Shown: positions 16,923 to 25,805, counted from the first letter of the stretch. The stretch: 64,000 bases of DNA from Xanthobacter autotrophicus (GCF_029991245.1 NZ_JAIVFO010000002.1:56765-120764), one strand, 5' to 3'. The notes: generated by a model from the letters alone, not told the origin. Numbers and translations are program-made.

Positions 16923-18893
16923 TCAAGCCACCGCTGGCGGCGGCGGCGGCGGAGCCAGTCGGGCTGAAATGGACAAGAGAAGCGCTCGCAGCTCCTCGGG
17001 TGCGCCGAGGGCCAAGGCATGGGGCGGCTGTCCGCTCAAAACACGAACATGCGTGCTGGGCTTGCCGCGCCCAAGGAACAGGTAGCGATACCAGCGCAAC
17101 GGCGCATTCTGGTCAGCACCATAGAGATCACCGCGACCGGCTTCGCCGAGGACAGCCGAGCGCGGATCCCCCTGAGCCGACGGACCCTGTCGGCCCGGCT
17201 CCACCAACTGATAGGCCACGGGAAACGCGCGCAACATAGAATAGTCTAGGTCGAGCGGTGTGCTGAAGAACACGTGGAACTGACGGAGGAAATTCGTCCA
17301 GGTCGTCATGAGGGCGAAGTCCTCTGTCGGCGTAGCGTCAAATGCGGCGAGGTTAGCCGCCGGGTCTGAATTAAGGTGTGCGCCAAAGATGGCCTGCGGC
17401 GCGACGCCGTTTTCCAGAAGTTGGGTGCAGACCGTCTTGATGCGGCCCCAGCCACCACCGTCACGGCCCCAGTCGAGATCGAGAAGAGTCGCAAATGGAA
17501 TGTCGAGATCGGTCAACAGCCGCCAGAGGTGATTGACGTGCCGTCCGCCGAGCGGAACAACGGCGACAAAAGATCGATCGATATCCAAGCCCAGGGCCTC
17601 GGCGAGACGTGGCAGGACCACCTCTTCCGATGCGCCCTCGCCAAGAACGACAAAACGGGCAAAGTAGAGTTCGGGATAGGTGCGGACGGCTTCGCGCACG
17701 AACTTGGACGCATCCTCGAGGCCGATCGGAAGCCGGATGGCGCGAACCCGCGCTGTCCGATCGGCCGGGTTCAGGCGGAAATGCCTGACCTGCGAAGGAT
17801 CAACCCGCGCAAGAATGCTCGCGGAATGGCTGGAGACGACGGCCTGGGCTCTGTTCCCCTTGGTAAGGTCGTTGATCTGCCGAACGATGCGGGACAGGTA
17901 GAAGGGAGCGAGGTTGTTCTCTGGCTCCTCGATGGCAATGAGCGTCAGAGCTGGCAACGGCACGCCGCCAGGCTGGAATCCGGCAGCGACCGGATCCGCA
18001 GCTATGCTGCCTTCGACGTCCAGCGTGGCGGCCGTCATTGCCAAGTGAAAGAGGGAGCGTTGTCCGTCGCTGAGGTCGTCGAGCGCTCGCTCGCGGCCGA
18101 CTTCGTCGGGACGAAAGACCACCTCGACCTTGCGGATGAACTCCTGAAAGCGCAGGTCGACTGGCCGAAAAAGCGGAGTCGTGTCGGTGCCGGCGGTATA
18201 GACCTCTTGCCAGCGTCGCCGCACGGCAGTCGCGACGATGTCGACTGCGGCTTCGCCAGAAAACGCGCCGTTGAGGGTGGCGCCCGCGTCAGAGAATGTG
18301 TCCCTCACGCCCTGCGACCAGTTGATGGCCCGCCAGAGGCGGCCTCGCAGAAACGCCGTCACCTGAGAGGCGCCGTCGCGTGATGCGGGCACATAAATCA
18401 TCTGAATCCGGGCGCGGTCGAGAGCCTTCAGTTCGATGCAGTCGGCTTCCACGAAAGGACCGAACGCGCGCACGGCCCGGTATTTCTGCTCGATCGTTCC
18501 TTCGAGTGAACCATCGTCCGTCCAGGTCGCCTCCAGGCGCAATCGGCATTTCAGACGGCCGGCATCGTCGGCTGCCATTTGTTGGAAGAACTCGGGAATA
18601 GCTCCAGCGTTGACCCCGCCGGGGTCCAATTCGGGAAAGGCAAGAATTGCCTCGAGAACGAAAGTGCGTTGAAGCGGTGGGACCAGTTCGGCTGCCGGCA
18701 CGTGAAAATCTTGGCGGCGTAGCCGCCGGTGATCGCCCGTGATGCCAAACAGGCGTTGAAGTGCCTGCATAACCGCAGTTTTGCCCGCGCCGTTGACACC
18801 GACAAACGTGGTTAGGCCGGAGGTCAGATCGATCACCGTCGCCTCTGGACTGAAGCAACGGAAGTTCGTCAGAAGGAGCCGCTCAATAAACAT
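16923..18893 (-). CDS. OLD-family ATP-dependent endonuclease with TOPRIM domain (GajA-like)
   Basis: 656 residues. N-terminal ABC/AAA-type ATPase with Walker A GVNGAGKTAV (Lys38), Walker B IAIEEPENNL, and a following SSHSASIL switch. The C-terminal TOPRIM nuclease has LGEGASEE (candidate Glu) and LLDLDWGRDG (DxD). This is the layout of class 2 OLD proteins, which pair with a UvrD helicase, and of GajA. It is the first gene of a same-strand series OLD - UvrD - AbiJ-NTD3/DUF559 - trypsin. GajA nicks phage DNA when nucleotide levels fall. Activity here is inferred from the intact motifs. Confidence 0.85.
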   Translation of the reverse strand: MFIERLLLTNFRCFSPEATVIDLTSGLTTFVGVNGAGKTAVMQALQRLFGITGDHRRLRRQDFHVPAAELVPPLQRTFVLEAILAFPELDPGGVNAGAIPEFFQQMAADDAGRLKCRLRLEATWTDDGSLEGTIEQKYRAVRAFGPFVEADCIELKALDRARIQMIYVPASRDGASQVTAFLRGRLWRAINWSQGVRDTFSDAGATLNGAFSGEAAVDIVATAVRRRWQEVYTAGTDTTPLFRPVDLRFQEFIRKVEVVFRPDEVGRERALDDLSDGQRSLFHLAMTAATLDVEGSIAADPVAAGFQPGGVPLPALTLIAIEEPENNLAPFYLSRIVRQINDLTKGNRAQAVVSSHSASILARVDPSQVRHFRLNPADRTARVRAIRLPIGLEDASKFVREAVRTYPELYFARFVVLGEGASEEVVLPRLAEALGLDIDRSFVAVVPLGGRHVNHLWRLLTDLDIPFATLLDLDWGRDGGGWGRIKTVCTQLLENGVAPQAIFGAHLNSDPAANLAAFDATPTEDFALMTTWTNFLRQFHVFFSTPLDLDYSMLRAFPVAYQLVEPGRQGPSAQGDPRSAVLGEAGRGDLYGADQNAPLRWYRYLFLGRGKPSTHVRVLSGQPPHALALGAPEELRALLLSISARLAPPPPPPAVA

Positions 18894-18985
18894 TTCTATT
18901 CGACCTCCGCGCGCCGATGGCCGATTGCTTAAAGTTCTTGTTGTACGACATTTGTGCCTCCCCCATTTTGGCTTTTTACTTTTTA

Positions 18986-19891
18986 TTACACAGCCTGTGG
19001 CTTGCGTTCGACCGGAAAAAACGGCCGACGGGGCGCTGGCCAGCCGCCGGTTTCCATCTCCGCGGCGAAATCGGTGCTGGTGATCCGGCGAAGAGTGGAG
19101 GCAGCGGTGAACTGCACTCCCATTGCCAATCGAACGACCGCCAAACGCGTCAGCCCCGCCGGCTTGTAGCGACTGTCGACATAGGGAGGCAGGTTCGCAA
19201 CCACCTCCGCTACAAATGGGTCGTCGCGATGCGGTCGTGCGGTCGCCACGCGGTCAGCAAGCAGCTTGAGATTATGGCCGTCTTTTCCCTTGAAACTCTT
19301 TGGGTCGGTGCCATCCCACACAAGCACACCCTTCAAGGACAGCTCAGCGACCATGCAGATCGGCTGGATCACCGAGTCAACGCTGAAGGTTGTTGGCAAC
19401 GTGTTGGCTGCATCCTCCAGGTTCGACCGCGCCATGCGCCATAGCGTCAAAGCCTCGGCGCTGCCTTCCTGCGCCTCGTTCAGCCCGTAAGCGAAATCGT
19501 GCAGATCCGCGAAGGCGAAGGACGATTGCGATCCAATGTCATGGTCTTTCCGGCACCAATCCCACCACTCCTCGGCGCTTTCGAATCCCGTGGCTTGCCA
19601 AGCCTGGATGGCGCATGTGCCGAAGACGACGGGTAGGGTGACCTTGCGAACGCGGTCGACGGATGCGGCGAGGCCGATGCCGGCCCCCGGCCAACTCGCG
19701 TTGGTTTCTGGGAACATCGCTTCATATGCGGCCGTGATCTTCTGGACTTCCGGATTGCCGCCCACCCCCAGGACAAAGGCGCTGCCCAGCAATTCCGTAG
19801 CCGCTCGGAAAGGGCGTTGATGAAGATGAACGCCTTCGTTCGCGTATTTAACGTCGAGCCTTTGAAGATCGTTCTTGGTCCATGGGGTCAT
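18986..19891 (-). CDS. HEPN-like hypothetical protein
   Basis: 301 residues, family not recognised with certainty. The C-terminal half (residues 190-260) has a HEPN-like run: a helix with AELSLKG, a loop ending in GHNLKLLADRV, and a later helix with a basic patch. HEPN domains are RNases or scaffolds common in defence genes. The N-terminal half is Trp-rich and unassigned. It lies 12 bp downstream of the EVE-like/GIY-YIG gene on the same strand and is the last gene of a series that may start at the ABC-3C genes. Confidence 0.5.
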   Translation of the reverse strand: MTPWTKNDLQRLDVKYANEGVHLHQRPFRAATELLGSAFVLGVGGNPEVQKITAAYEAMFPETNASWPGAGIGLAASVDRVRKVTLPVVFGTCAIQAWQATGFESAEEWWDWCRKDHDIGSQSSFAFADLHDFAYGLNEAQEGSAEALTLWRMARSNLEDAANTLPTTFSVDSVIQPICMVAELSLKGVLVWDGTDPKSFKGKDGHNLKLLADRVATARPHRDDPFVAEVVANLPPYVDSRYKPAGLTRLAVVRLAMGVQFTAASTLRRITSTDFAAEMETGGWPAPRRPFFPVERKPQAV

Positions 19892-19903
19892 CTGTCTGCC
19901 TCG

Positions 19904-20770
19904 CTATCGCTTGCGCCGGTGGGCTAGAAGGCAGTCGATCCAAGCGGCTTGAATTTGATCGCGATCCACTGGTGTGAGGATTTCTCGATTTTGATCGTGA
20001 CGATTGGTGTCGAAACGCCGCAAAAGCGACTGTTCCATGCCGAACGCCAGTATCGCCGTATCCCAAAGCTCGTGCAGAAAGACACGGTAGCGGAGCCCGC
20101 CTAGCGTGGGCATTGACGCTTGATTGAACTGTCGCTCGCGGATTTTCCAATCGAAGGCCCAACCGATCTTGAAGGCCGGCTTGTCCACACCTTCGATCGC
20201 CATGGCATAGGTGAAGGCAGGCGCGCGCCGCAGGTGCATGATCCCGCGCCGTGTGGTGGTCGGGGGCGGCGCGGCACGGCGCCGCGCGGCGTCGGCGCCG
20301 ATGACGCGGGCCTCCGCACGAACCGGCCGCAACAATGAGACAGCTTCACGCTTCAGCCGGAGGATTTGGTCGGCTTCTTCCGCAAGCAGAGGAACAATGC
20401 CTTGAGCGGAGTCCATGCTGAAACGGCGTGCGGAAATCTCAGCAAATGTCGCCCTTGGCTCTTCAAACCGCCAAGCATGACGCAGTTCGAGGCCGTAGGG
20501 CCAACGATAGTGGCCCTCCTCGTCGAAATCTCGCGGGCCGCGCGCCAAGTCGTAGTCGAGAGAGCTTACCACAAGAGTTGTGGGCTCCATTAGGCCGAGT
20601 ATCTTGCCCCGTTCCTCGGGCGCGGTCTCGTCGCCCATGGTCCCGACGATCACGACGAAGTCGCCTGGCTGAAGTTCCGCGCGAGCGCGGTCTCGCCACC
20701 CTCGTAGACTGAATTGCAGAGGCCCCGATGGAGAGCGAAAGCCCCAGGTTTTGGTCATGTATATGGTCAT
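19904..20770 (-). CDS. EVE/PUA-like domain fused to a GIY-YIG-like nuclease
   Basis: 288 residues. The N-terminal 110 residues resemble an EVE/PUA-like domain: TKTWGF, a GDFVVIVGT strand, GKILGL, and a later YRWPYGLEL. EVE domains bind modified bases in DNA. The C-terminal 100 residues look like a divergent GIY-YIG fold: FTYAMAIEG, FKIGWAFDWKIRERQFN (the YIG and Arg region), and a Glu in FGMEQSLLRRF. The combination suggests a nuclease that reads modified DNA, such as modified phage genomes. The start overlaps the stop of the upstream gene (ATGA); an ATG four codons in is an alternative. Both domain calls are by eye. Confidence 0.55.
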   Translation of the reverse strand: MTIYMTKTWGFRSPSGPLQFSLRGWRDRARAELQPGDFVVIVGTMGDETAPEERGKILGLMEPTTLVVSSLDYDLARGPRDFDEEGHYRWPYGLELRHAWRFEEPRATFAEISARRFSMDSAQGIVPLLAEEADQILRLKREAVSLLRPVRAEARVIGADAARRRAAPPPTTTRRGIMHLRRAPAFTYAMAIEGVDKPAFKIGWAFDWKIRERQFNQASMPTLGGLRYRVFLHELWDTAILAFGMEQSLLRRFDTNRHDQNREILTPVDRDQIQAAWIDCLLAHRRKR

Positions 20771-21615
20771 AGCGACCGCCTGCTCAGCCGGTCATGTTCG
20801 GCGATCAGAAAGGTCAAATAACTGCGGATCAGATTGCAGTAGAGCCGCGCTTCATCGATCTGAAGTGCGATACCCTCGCGGAGATCGACGCCATGTCGAA
20901 CACCACCGCCCGTCGGAGACGAGAGATAGCCGTGCAGGGTCATCATCCACTGCAGGATCTGCTCTTGATGCCCGCGCCCGCGCTGACGGAGTTCCCCGAT
21001 GATCTTGTTGAAGTACCGGCCTTGGATGCTGCCATCCAAGACTTGGGGACTGCGGAACGCCTTGGAGATCGTTTCCAAGAGCCAGAGAACCTCTTGGACA
21101 GCCTGCCTCGCGTTCCCTTCACCGAGCGCGCTCTCTGAAGCCTTCAGAGCTACGTCGATCAGGACTTGGGCCTGCGTATCGAGGGAGGGCGCCTGATCTG
21201 GAACCGCGATCGGAATGTGGACGCGGGTTGCGATAAGGTTCGGGGGATCGATTTGATAGCCAGCGCCGGCGTCAGCGAGAACGCGATTGATCCGCGCGGC
21301 GTCGGGGAGCGCCATTTCGGGATTCTGCTGCTGGAGACGCTCACAGGCCGCGTAGAAGGCGTCAATGAAGAGCGGAGCGTTGCCCGCGGCTTCGCTTATG
21401 ACCTTTTCCAAATCGCTCGCCGCCCAGCTCGCGTTGCTGCTCACGTGATGGGGGACACCCGCTGCGGCAGCGAAGTGGGACTTGAAATGCTCAAGGATAG
21501 TTTGGCGATGCCCTTGGCCGCACACGCGATTAATGAGGTCAATAAAGCCCGTCTCCACATCTCCTTCGATCGGGCCTGGACTATCGAAGCGCCATCTATT
21601 GTCGAACTGCAGCAT
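20767..21615 (-). CDS. Abortive-infection (Abi_C-like) family protein
   Basis: 282 residues. The C-terminal part resembles the Abi_C domain of abortive-infection proteins: LWLLETISKAFRS, a YFNKIIGEL helix, then GGGVRHG and a closing helix with FLIAEH. The N-terminal 130 residues are unassigned. It sits 39 bp downstream of the DUF2326 ATPase and is coupled (ATGA overlap) to the EVE-like/GIY-YIG gene, so those two are probably one unit. The family call is moderate; the mode of action is unknown. Confidence 0.5.
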   Translation of the reverse strand: MLQFDNRWRFDSPGPIEGDVETGFIDLINRVCGQGHRQTILEHFKSHFAAAAGVPHHVSSNASWAASDLEKVISEAAGNAPLFIDAFYAACERLQQQNPEMALPDAARINRVLADAGAGYQIDPPNLIATRVHIPIAVPDQAPSLDTQAQVLIDVALKASESALGEGNARQAVQEVLWLLETISKAFRSPQVLDGSIQGRYFNKIIGELRQRGRGHQEQILQWMMTLHGYLSSPTGGGVRHGVDLREGIALQIDEARLYCNLIRSYLTFLIAEHDRLSRRSL

Positions 21616-21654
21616 GCGCGCCTCTCGGACGGGGTTCTTCTCGAACGCACCTCG

Positions 21655-23400
21655 TTAATATCGGAAGCCGAGAAGGCTGCCCCTGGGATCGGTATCGGTT
21701 AGGCGGAGACGCACCAGGCTTTCGAAATCGAACCCGGTGGAGAAATCGCTGACGGGAACCATGTCTGTATTCAGCGTGCAGATGTATTGGAAATTGTATT
21801 GAGCTGACATCGCAGCAGCGAGTTCTAGGGCGTGGGCTCGTTGCCGGGGATCGACACCGTCGAAGATCGTACTGTCATGTATCAAGAAATCTATGCCTAG
21901 ACTGCGTTGGCGCGCGAACGAGATCAGCATTAGATCGTAGCAAAATATTTTCATTTTGCTGATGCCTTCGCTCGGGCTTCCGGCAATCTCCACGTCGAAC
22001 TTGTAGCCGGTGTCGTCGATATCGATCACCAAACGGCCTGGCGTCTTGTACAGATGCTCAGAGAAGTCTGAGAAAAGGCTCAGCGCTTGGGACCAGAGCG
22101 CGCGACGTTCCTCATAATCTATGCCGGTGGCGCGCTTCAGCTCGACTGTCTCTATCTTGATCGTGTCAGCGCGCGACGTCATCTGGCGCAACTGAGTGAT
22201 TCTGTTGGTGAGCTCGTCCACCTTGAGCCGTGTAGCTGCGTGGAGTTCCTGAAGCTGGGTGAGTTCTTCAAGCGCACCTTGCCCGGCAAGCACGTTGAGG
22301 TAGTTCGCGCGCCGGTCGGTGAGAGCGGCGATCTGCGTGTCGCGCTGCACGATGCCGGCTTCCAGCGAGGCCACCTCGCTAGCGATGAACTCACGGCGGT
22401 TGACCACGATCTTCTCGTTGAAGGCGCGCGCATCGGTGAGTGTCTTGATGACTGCGCCGGGGAGCGCGATGCCGGCCTCTCGGTACAATGCTTCAAGCCG
22501 GTCGTCGGTCGGGGAGTCCTCGGCCACCACGGTATCGCGGTAGCGCTCCAACCTGCGCTTGTCCGTGATGTTCGTATTCACGAGGGCGTGGATCTCAGCG
22601 GTAAGCGCGTTCGCCTGGGCTTCGATGTCGCGGTACTGAGGCAAGACTTGGAAATTGGAAAGCGCGGCCCGCTCTCGTTCGAGCTGAGTCGAAAGCCGCA
22701 GGCGTTCGGCTTCCAGTTCACCAAGGGTCGCCAACTCACCGTCTACGGCGCCTGTCTTTATGGCTTGCCTGAGCGCCTCGATCGCATTCTTCTGATCCTT
22801 GAGCTTTTGCCAGGTTGCCGCCTTTTCCCAGTCCAGGCCGAGAAGGAAGGCGTTGTGAACCTGGATGTCCCATGTCTTTTGATTATCAAAATACTTGAAT
22901 GGCGTGATGTAGGCCGCCGGCTGATTCCGGTTGAAATAGGATAGCAGCGAGCGGGCTGATGGTTTGTACCCACGCTCTGCCGCCGCCTCGCTGAGACCAA
23001 ACATTGCCCACGCAAGAACCGCTCGCCAACGCTTCAGGTCGAGACCCGGGGTGCCCTCCTTGTTGGGGGTGGGCTGAATCGGCCATCCGTCCGTCGTACC
23101 TTCGATCGCGAAAAAGCCGGGCGTGTCCGTCGCGCGGGTTACGGCAATACGGCATCCGCCTACGTCCAGTTCGAGAGTGAAAGCCCAGCCTTGAAGGGCC
23201 TCAATGCGGAGGCCTTTTCCAGGCGCGGTGTTGCTGCCCAGGCAAAAGTCGATGATGTCGATGAGCGTCGACTTGCCCAGCGCGTTCGTCGTGTCCTTCT
23301 CACCGGCTGTCGTTGAGCGGTCGGCGAGAATGAGATTGACGCCCGGTGTGAACTGGACCTCCCGAAATCCGCGGCGATTGGCCTTAACCGAGTGGATCAT
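21655..23400 (-). CDS. DUF2326 SMC-like ATPase, ABC component of an ABC-3C system
   Basis: 581 residues. N-terminal Walker A ALGKSTLIDIIDFCLG (residues 40-56), a long central coiled coil (about 190-420) and a C-terminal head with MKIFCYDLMLISFA and IHDSTIFDGVDPRQ, the signature of DUF2326/YydD-type ATPases. These are the ATPase of ABC-three-component conflict systems, in which the ATPase and a middle component control an effector. It is coupled to both partners by ATGA overlaps. The overall layout matches described ABC-3C systems closely. Confidence 0.85.
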   Translation of the reverse strand: MIHSVKANRRGFREVQFTPGVNLILADRSTTAGEKDTTNALGKSTLIDIIDFCLGSNTAPGKGLRIEALQGWAFTLELDVGGCRIAVTRATDTPGFFAIEGTTDGWPIQPTPNKEGTPGLDLKRWRAVLAWAMFGLSEAAAERGYKPSARSLLSYFNRNQPAAYITPFKYFDNQKTWDIQVHNAFLLGLDWEKAATWQKLKDQKNAIEALRQAIKTGAVDGELATLGELEAERLRLSTQLERERAALSNFQVLPQYRDIEAQANALTAEIHALVNTNITDKRRLERYRDTVVAEDSPTDDRLEALYREAGIALPGAVIKTLTDARAFNEKIVVNRREFIASEVASLEAGIVQRDTQIAALTDRRANYLNVLAGQGALEELTQLQELHAATRLKVDELTNRITQLRQMTSRADTIKIETVELKRATGIDYEERRALWSQALSLFSDFSEHLYKTPGRLVIDIDDTGYKFDVEIAGSPSEGISKMKIFCYDLMLISFARQRSLGIDFLIHDSTIFDGVDPRQRAHALELAAAMSAQYNFQYICTLNTDMVPVSDFSTGFDFESLVRLRLTDTDPRGSLLGFRY

Positions 23401-23624
23401 GATGCGGTCCTGACCAGCAGGCCGTCTTTGATCTCAAGGGCGCCGATGAGGTAGAGGAGGTTAGCGGCGAGCACGAATCTTTCGAACGTGCCGACGTTTG
23501 GCTCGGACCGAAGACGCTCCCAAAGGCTGGAAACCGTCAATGGAGCGTTGAGGTGTTTGAGCACGGTGGCACCGACACCAATCAGCGCCTCGTTTTGCGG
23601 GATGTGTTTGGTCGGTAGGATCAT
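23397..23624 (-). CDS. ABC-3C middle component (MC6-like)
   Basis: 75 residues, with a short helical fold (NEALIGVGATVLKHL, then SSLWERLR and TFERFVLAANLLYLIGAL). This matches the small middle-component proteins placed between effector and ATPase in ABC-three-component systems. It overlaps the effector stop and the ATPase start by four bases each. The assignment to the MC6 group is from memory of the pattern. Confidence 0.7.
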   Translation of the reverse strand: MILPTKHIPQNEALIGVGATVLKHLNAPLTVSSLWERLRSEPNVGTFERFVLAANLLYLIGALEIKDGLLVRTAS

Positions 23625-24364
23625 TTTTCAAACACGTCGCAAATTTCGAACAGGTAGATCAGAACGGCGAGCCCGGCTGTCCGGTCGGCCTGGTTGCGGA
23701 GCCCCCGCTGCGCGAACGAGCACATCAGCTCAAACAGTTCGTCTCCTTTGTGACCTTGCTTACGCAGCGCATAGTATTCCTCAAGAAATCCGGCCTTCAG
23801 GCGCTCGGGGAAGTCGGAGTCCAAATGCGCCTCGGCTTCGACATACGCCGACACGGTCGATCTTGCGGTCATGCCCGCCGCGATGATGTGGCGGGCGCCG
23901 TTCGTGAGCGCGTTCTTTTTGATCTTTTCATCCGGCGGGACGAGGTCAAACGACCCGTTTACGGCGGGCGGCTGCGTGGTCACCCATGAGATGGAACGCT
24001 CCAGCTCGGGAAATGCGACGTCAGCGAACGCCACCTCCATCGCCTCGCGCACCTGACTCTCATGCACCTCCTTCAAGGTTTGAAGAGTGCCCACAGGCCA
24101 GTCCTTGTCGACCTTGTCGATGATGGTGTGGTGGTCGGTACACATATAGATGAGGTTGCGGACGTTATCGCGCTCCTCGTCGGTCATCGTCGCGTCGTAG
24201 CGCGCGGCGGTGGGCTTCTCGCCTCGGATGTGGGCGGCTTCGCCAACGTAAGTGTCGGCACCGACCTTTGCTTCATACGTGAGGTGCTTGCCGCATTTCG
24301 GATAGGCGCACATGCCGCCGCTGCGGAACGCCAAGATGATTCTGGTCGGGTAGGTTGCGCCCAT
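23621..24364 (-). CDS. HNH endonuclease effector of an ABC-3C system
   Basis: 247 residues. N-terminal HNH nuclease: zinc-binding CAYPKCGK, then EAAHIRGEKP, then DNVRNLIYMCTDHHTIID, with the His/Asn/His set intact. The C-terminal 120 residues are helical and should be the domain that docks on the ABC-3C partners. First gene of the three-gene cassette. On triggering it should cut DNA of the invader or the host. A complete, plausible effector. Confidence 0.8.
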   Translation of the reverse strand: MGATYPTRIILAFRSGGMCAYPKCGKHLTYEAKVGADTYVGEAAHIRGEKPTAARYDATMTDEERDNVRNLIYMCTDHHTIIDKVDKDWPVGTLQTLKEVHESQVREAMEVAFADVAFPELERSISWVTTQPPAVNGSFDLVPPDEKIKKNALTNGARHIIAAGMTARSTVSAYVEAEAHLDSDFPERLKAGFLEEYYALRKQGHKGDELFELMCSFAQRGLRNQADRTAGLAVLIYLFEICDVFEK

Positions 24365-24449
24365 AATTATCGCCCAATCTGCCGACGACCGGAGGTCGAG
24401 CCGGTCGGCTTTGGGCTATGGTGGTGACGCGCTCTCGACATCGCCGACT

Positions 24450-24878
24450 TCATGCTGCGCCCCGCAACGGATTGACGATCTCGATTCCCTCAAAATCTTT
24501 CTCGTTGTCGGTGACGACAACGCATTCATTCGCTTCGGCGACCGAGGCGATGATGGCGTCGAGACCACTGCGAGGGCGACCTTTCGCCTTTCCGTCGGCC
24601 ATCAGACGCGCCCATACCAGGCTGGCCTTTTCGTCGAATGAAAGGATGCGGCCTGCAAAGAGGGCCTGTGGCCCTTCAGGCCCGGAGAACCATGCCTCAA
24701 GCTGATCGCGCTTCTTGCCTGCGGGTTTTTCAAGAACGCCACGACGGATTTCAGCTACCGTCAGTGAAGCGATAAACAGATCTGTGTCGGCTTGGCTGCT
24801 CATCCAAGTGAGCAGCGCTTCCGAGGGCGCAGGCTTGGTGACATTGCTGAGGATATTTGTGTCGAGCAGGTATCGCAT
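24450..24878 (-). CDS. vapC: VapC-type PIN-domain toxin
   Basis: 142 residues. The PIN acidic set is complete: LLDTNILS (Asp), AEIRRG (Glu), GLDAIIAS (Asp), VVTDNEKDF (Asp). VapC toxins are metal-dependent RNases that cut tRNA or rRNA. I chose the ATG at 24878, which shares a base with the antitoxin stop (TGATG); a TTG one codon earlier is possible. Confidence 0.85.
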   Translation of the reverse strand: MRYLLDTNILSNVTKPAPSEALLTWMSSQADTDLFIASLTVAEIRRGVLEKPAGKKRDQLEAWFSGPEGPQALFAGRILSFDEKASLVWARLMADGKAKGRPRSGLDAIIASVAEANECVVVTDNEKDFEGIEIVNPLRGAA

Positions 24879-25177
24879 CAAAGATCGACCTTGCGACCTT
24901 CCTCGCGCGCACGAGTGAGGTCGAGGTCCGCGCCTACCATGGGGGAGCGGCGAAGCGCCGCTAGGATTCCGCCTCTCTTGGGTGGTTCTCCGGCGATAGT
25001 CTGACTGACGGCCGCACGCAGCCGAGATGCCTCCGGACCATCCTCCGCCAGACGACGCGCCAACGACCGGATGAGATCGCGATCAGCGTCGCGGCCAAGC
25101 ACCTCGAAACGCGCCAAACCGCGCTCGCTGAGGCGAGATCGGTAATTCTGGATCGCGCGTTTCTGGGAGCTGCCCAT
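24878..25177 (-). CDS. VapB-like antitoxin
   Basis: 99 residues, charged and helical, directly upstream of and coupled to vapC. Residues 1-55 (KRAIQNYRSRLSERGLARFEV, DLIRSLARRLAE) are probably the DNA-binding part, and the C-terminal RAREEGRKVDL is typical of the toxin-binding tail. A strong ribosome site (AGGAGGT) precedes the ATG. It should repress its own operon at the adjacent palindrome. Confidence 0.75.
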   Translation of the reverse strand: MGSSQKRAIQNYRSRLSERGLARFEVLGRDADRDLIRSLARRLAEDGPEASRLRAAVSQTIAGEPPKRGGILAALRRSPMVGADLDLTRAREEGRKVDL

Positions 25178-25187
25178 CGTGACCTCC

Positions 25188-25202
25188 TACTGATTTCCAG
25201 TA
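25188..25202. promoter_or_regulatory. Small inverted repeat at the vapBC promoter
   Basis: TACTG-ATTTC-CAGTA sits 10-25 bases upstream of the antitoxin ATG and touches a TATATT-like -10 box read on the minus strand. Its place fits an autoregulatory operator; the arms are only five bases. Confidence 0.4.
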
Positions 25203-25805
25203 ATATAGCCAGAAAAGCGATTTCCGCAAGGTGGGCATGGCCCCCGCCATACAGCGGTATTGCTGGTAACTAGCGATGGCAGTCAGACTCTGCTATGGAC
25301 GCGCTGACGGTACTTTTCAGTTGGTCGGAGAAACAGACTCCGGTCGCGATGGCCAAAAAATTCGGCGACGGCTGCCGATAGTTGGCGAAACCTCAAAAAT
25401 ATTTTTTTGGCGATTTTCCCTTTAAAATCAACAGCGTAACTTTTTGACGGCCTTAGCGTCGGAATTTTCGCGCGTTAATAATAAATTCCCAAGTGATTTC
25501 AATCAGTTACATGCTGTTTAAACAATTGAGTGGGAGTGATTCAAGGTCGTTTCAGACCATCTCGCTCCGTGCCAGAAATCGCACGATCCCTCTGATTGAC
25601 AAGGATTATTTTTCCCACCCCGTATCGCTGCATGTCACCCCAGCCGAGCCACTCTGTTGGGTGCGATGTTGGTATCCCGATGATCTACTCTTCCGAAAAG
25701 CGGCTGCGCTTTATGCTCTGGTCCTCATGTCTGGCAAGAGGGGCAACGTCAGGGCAACGTCACATTGCCGCTCGCGCAATGGGAGAGGACTGAATGAGCG
25801 ATTTT
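25203..25805. other. Gene-free right flank of the defence island
   Basis: About 600 bp without a supported gene. The part around 25390-25500 is clearly richer in A and T than the rest of the window (runs such as AAATATTTTTTTGG and TTAATAATAAATT). A 107-codon frame at 25493-25816 has no recognisable product and no good ribosome site. A short direct repeat (GGGCAACGTCA twice) lies near 25741-25763. The stretch separates the defence genes from metabolic genes and is the likely island boundary, but no tRNA, att core or integrase is visible. Confidence 0.5.

Noticed and set aside
25203..25805. tRNA gene or att site as island anchor
   Set aside because: No cloverleaf-like sequence or TTCGA loop was found in this stretch on reading both strands.
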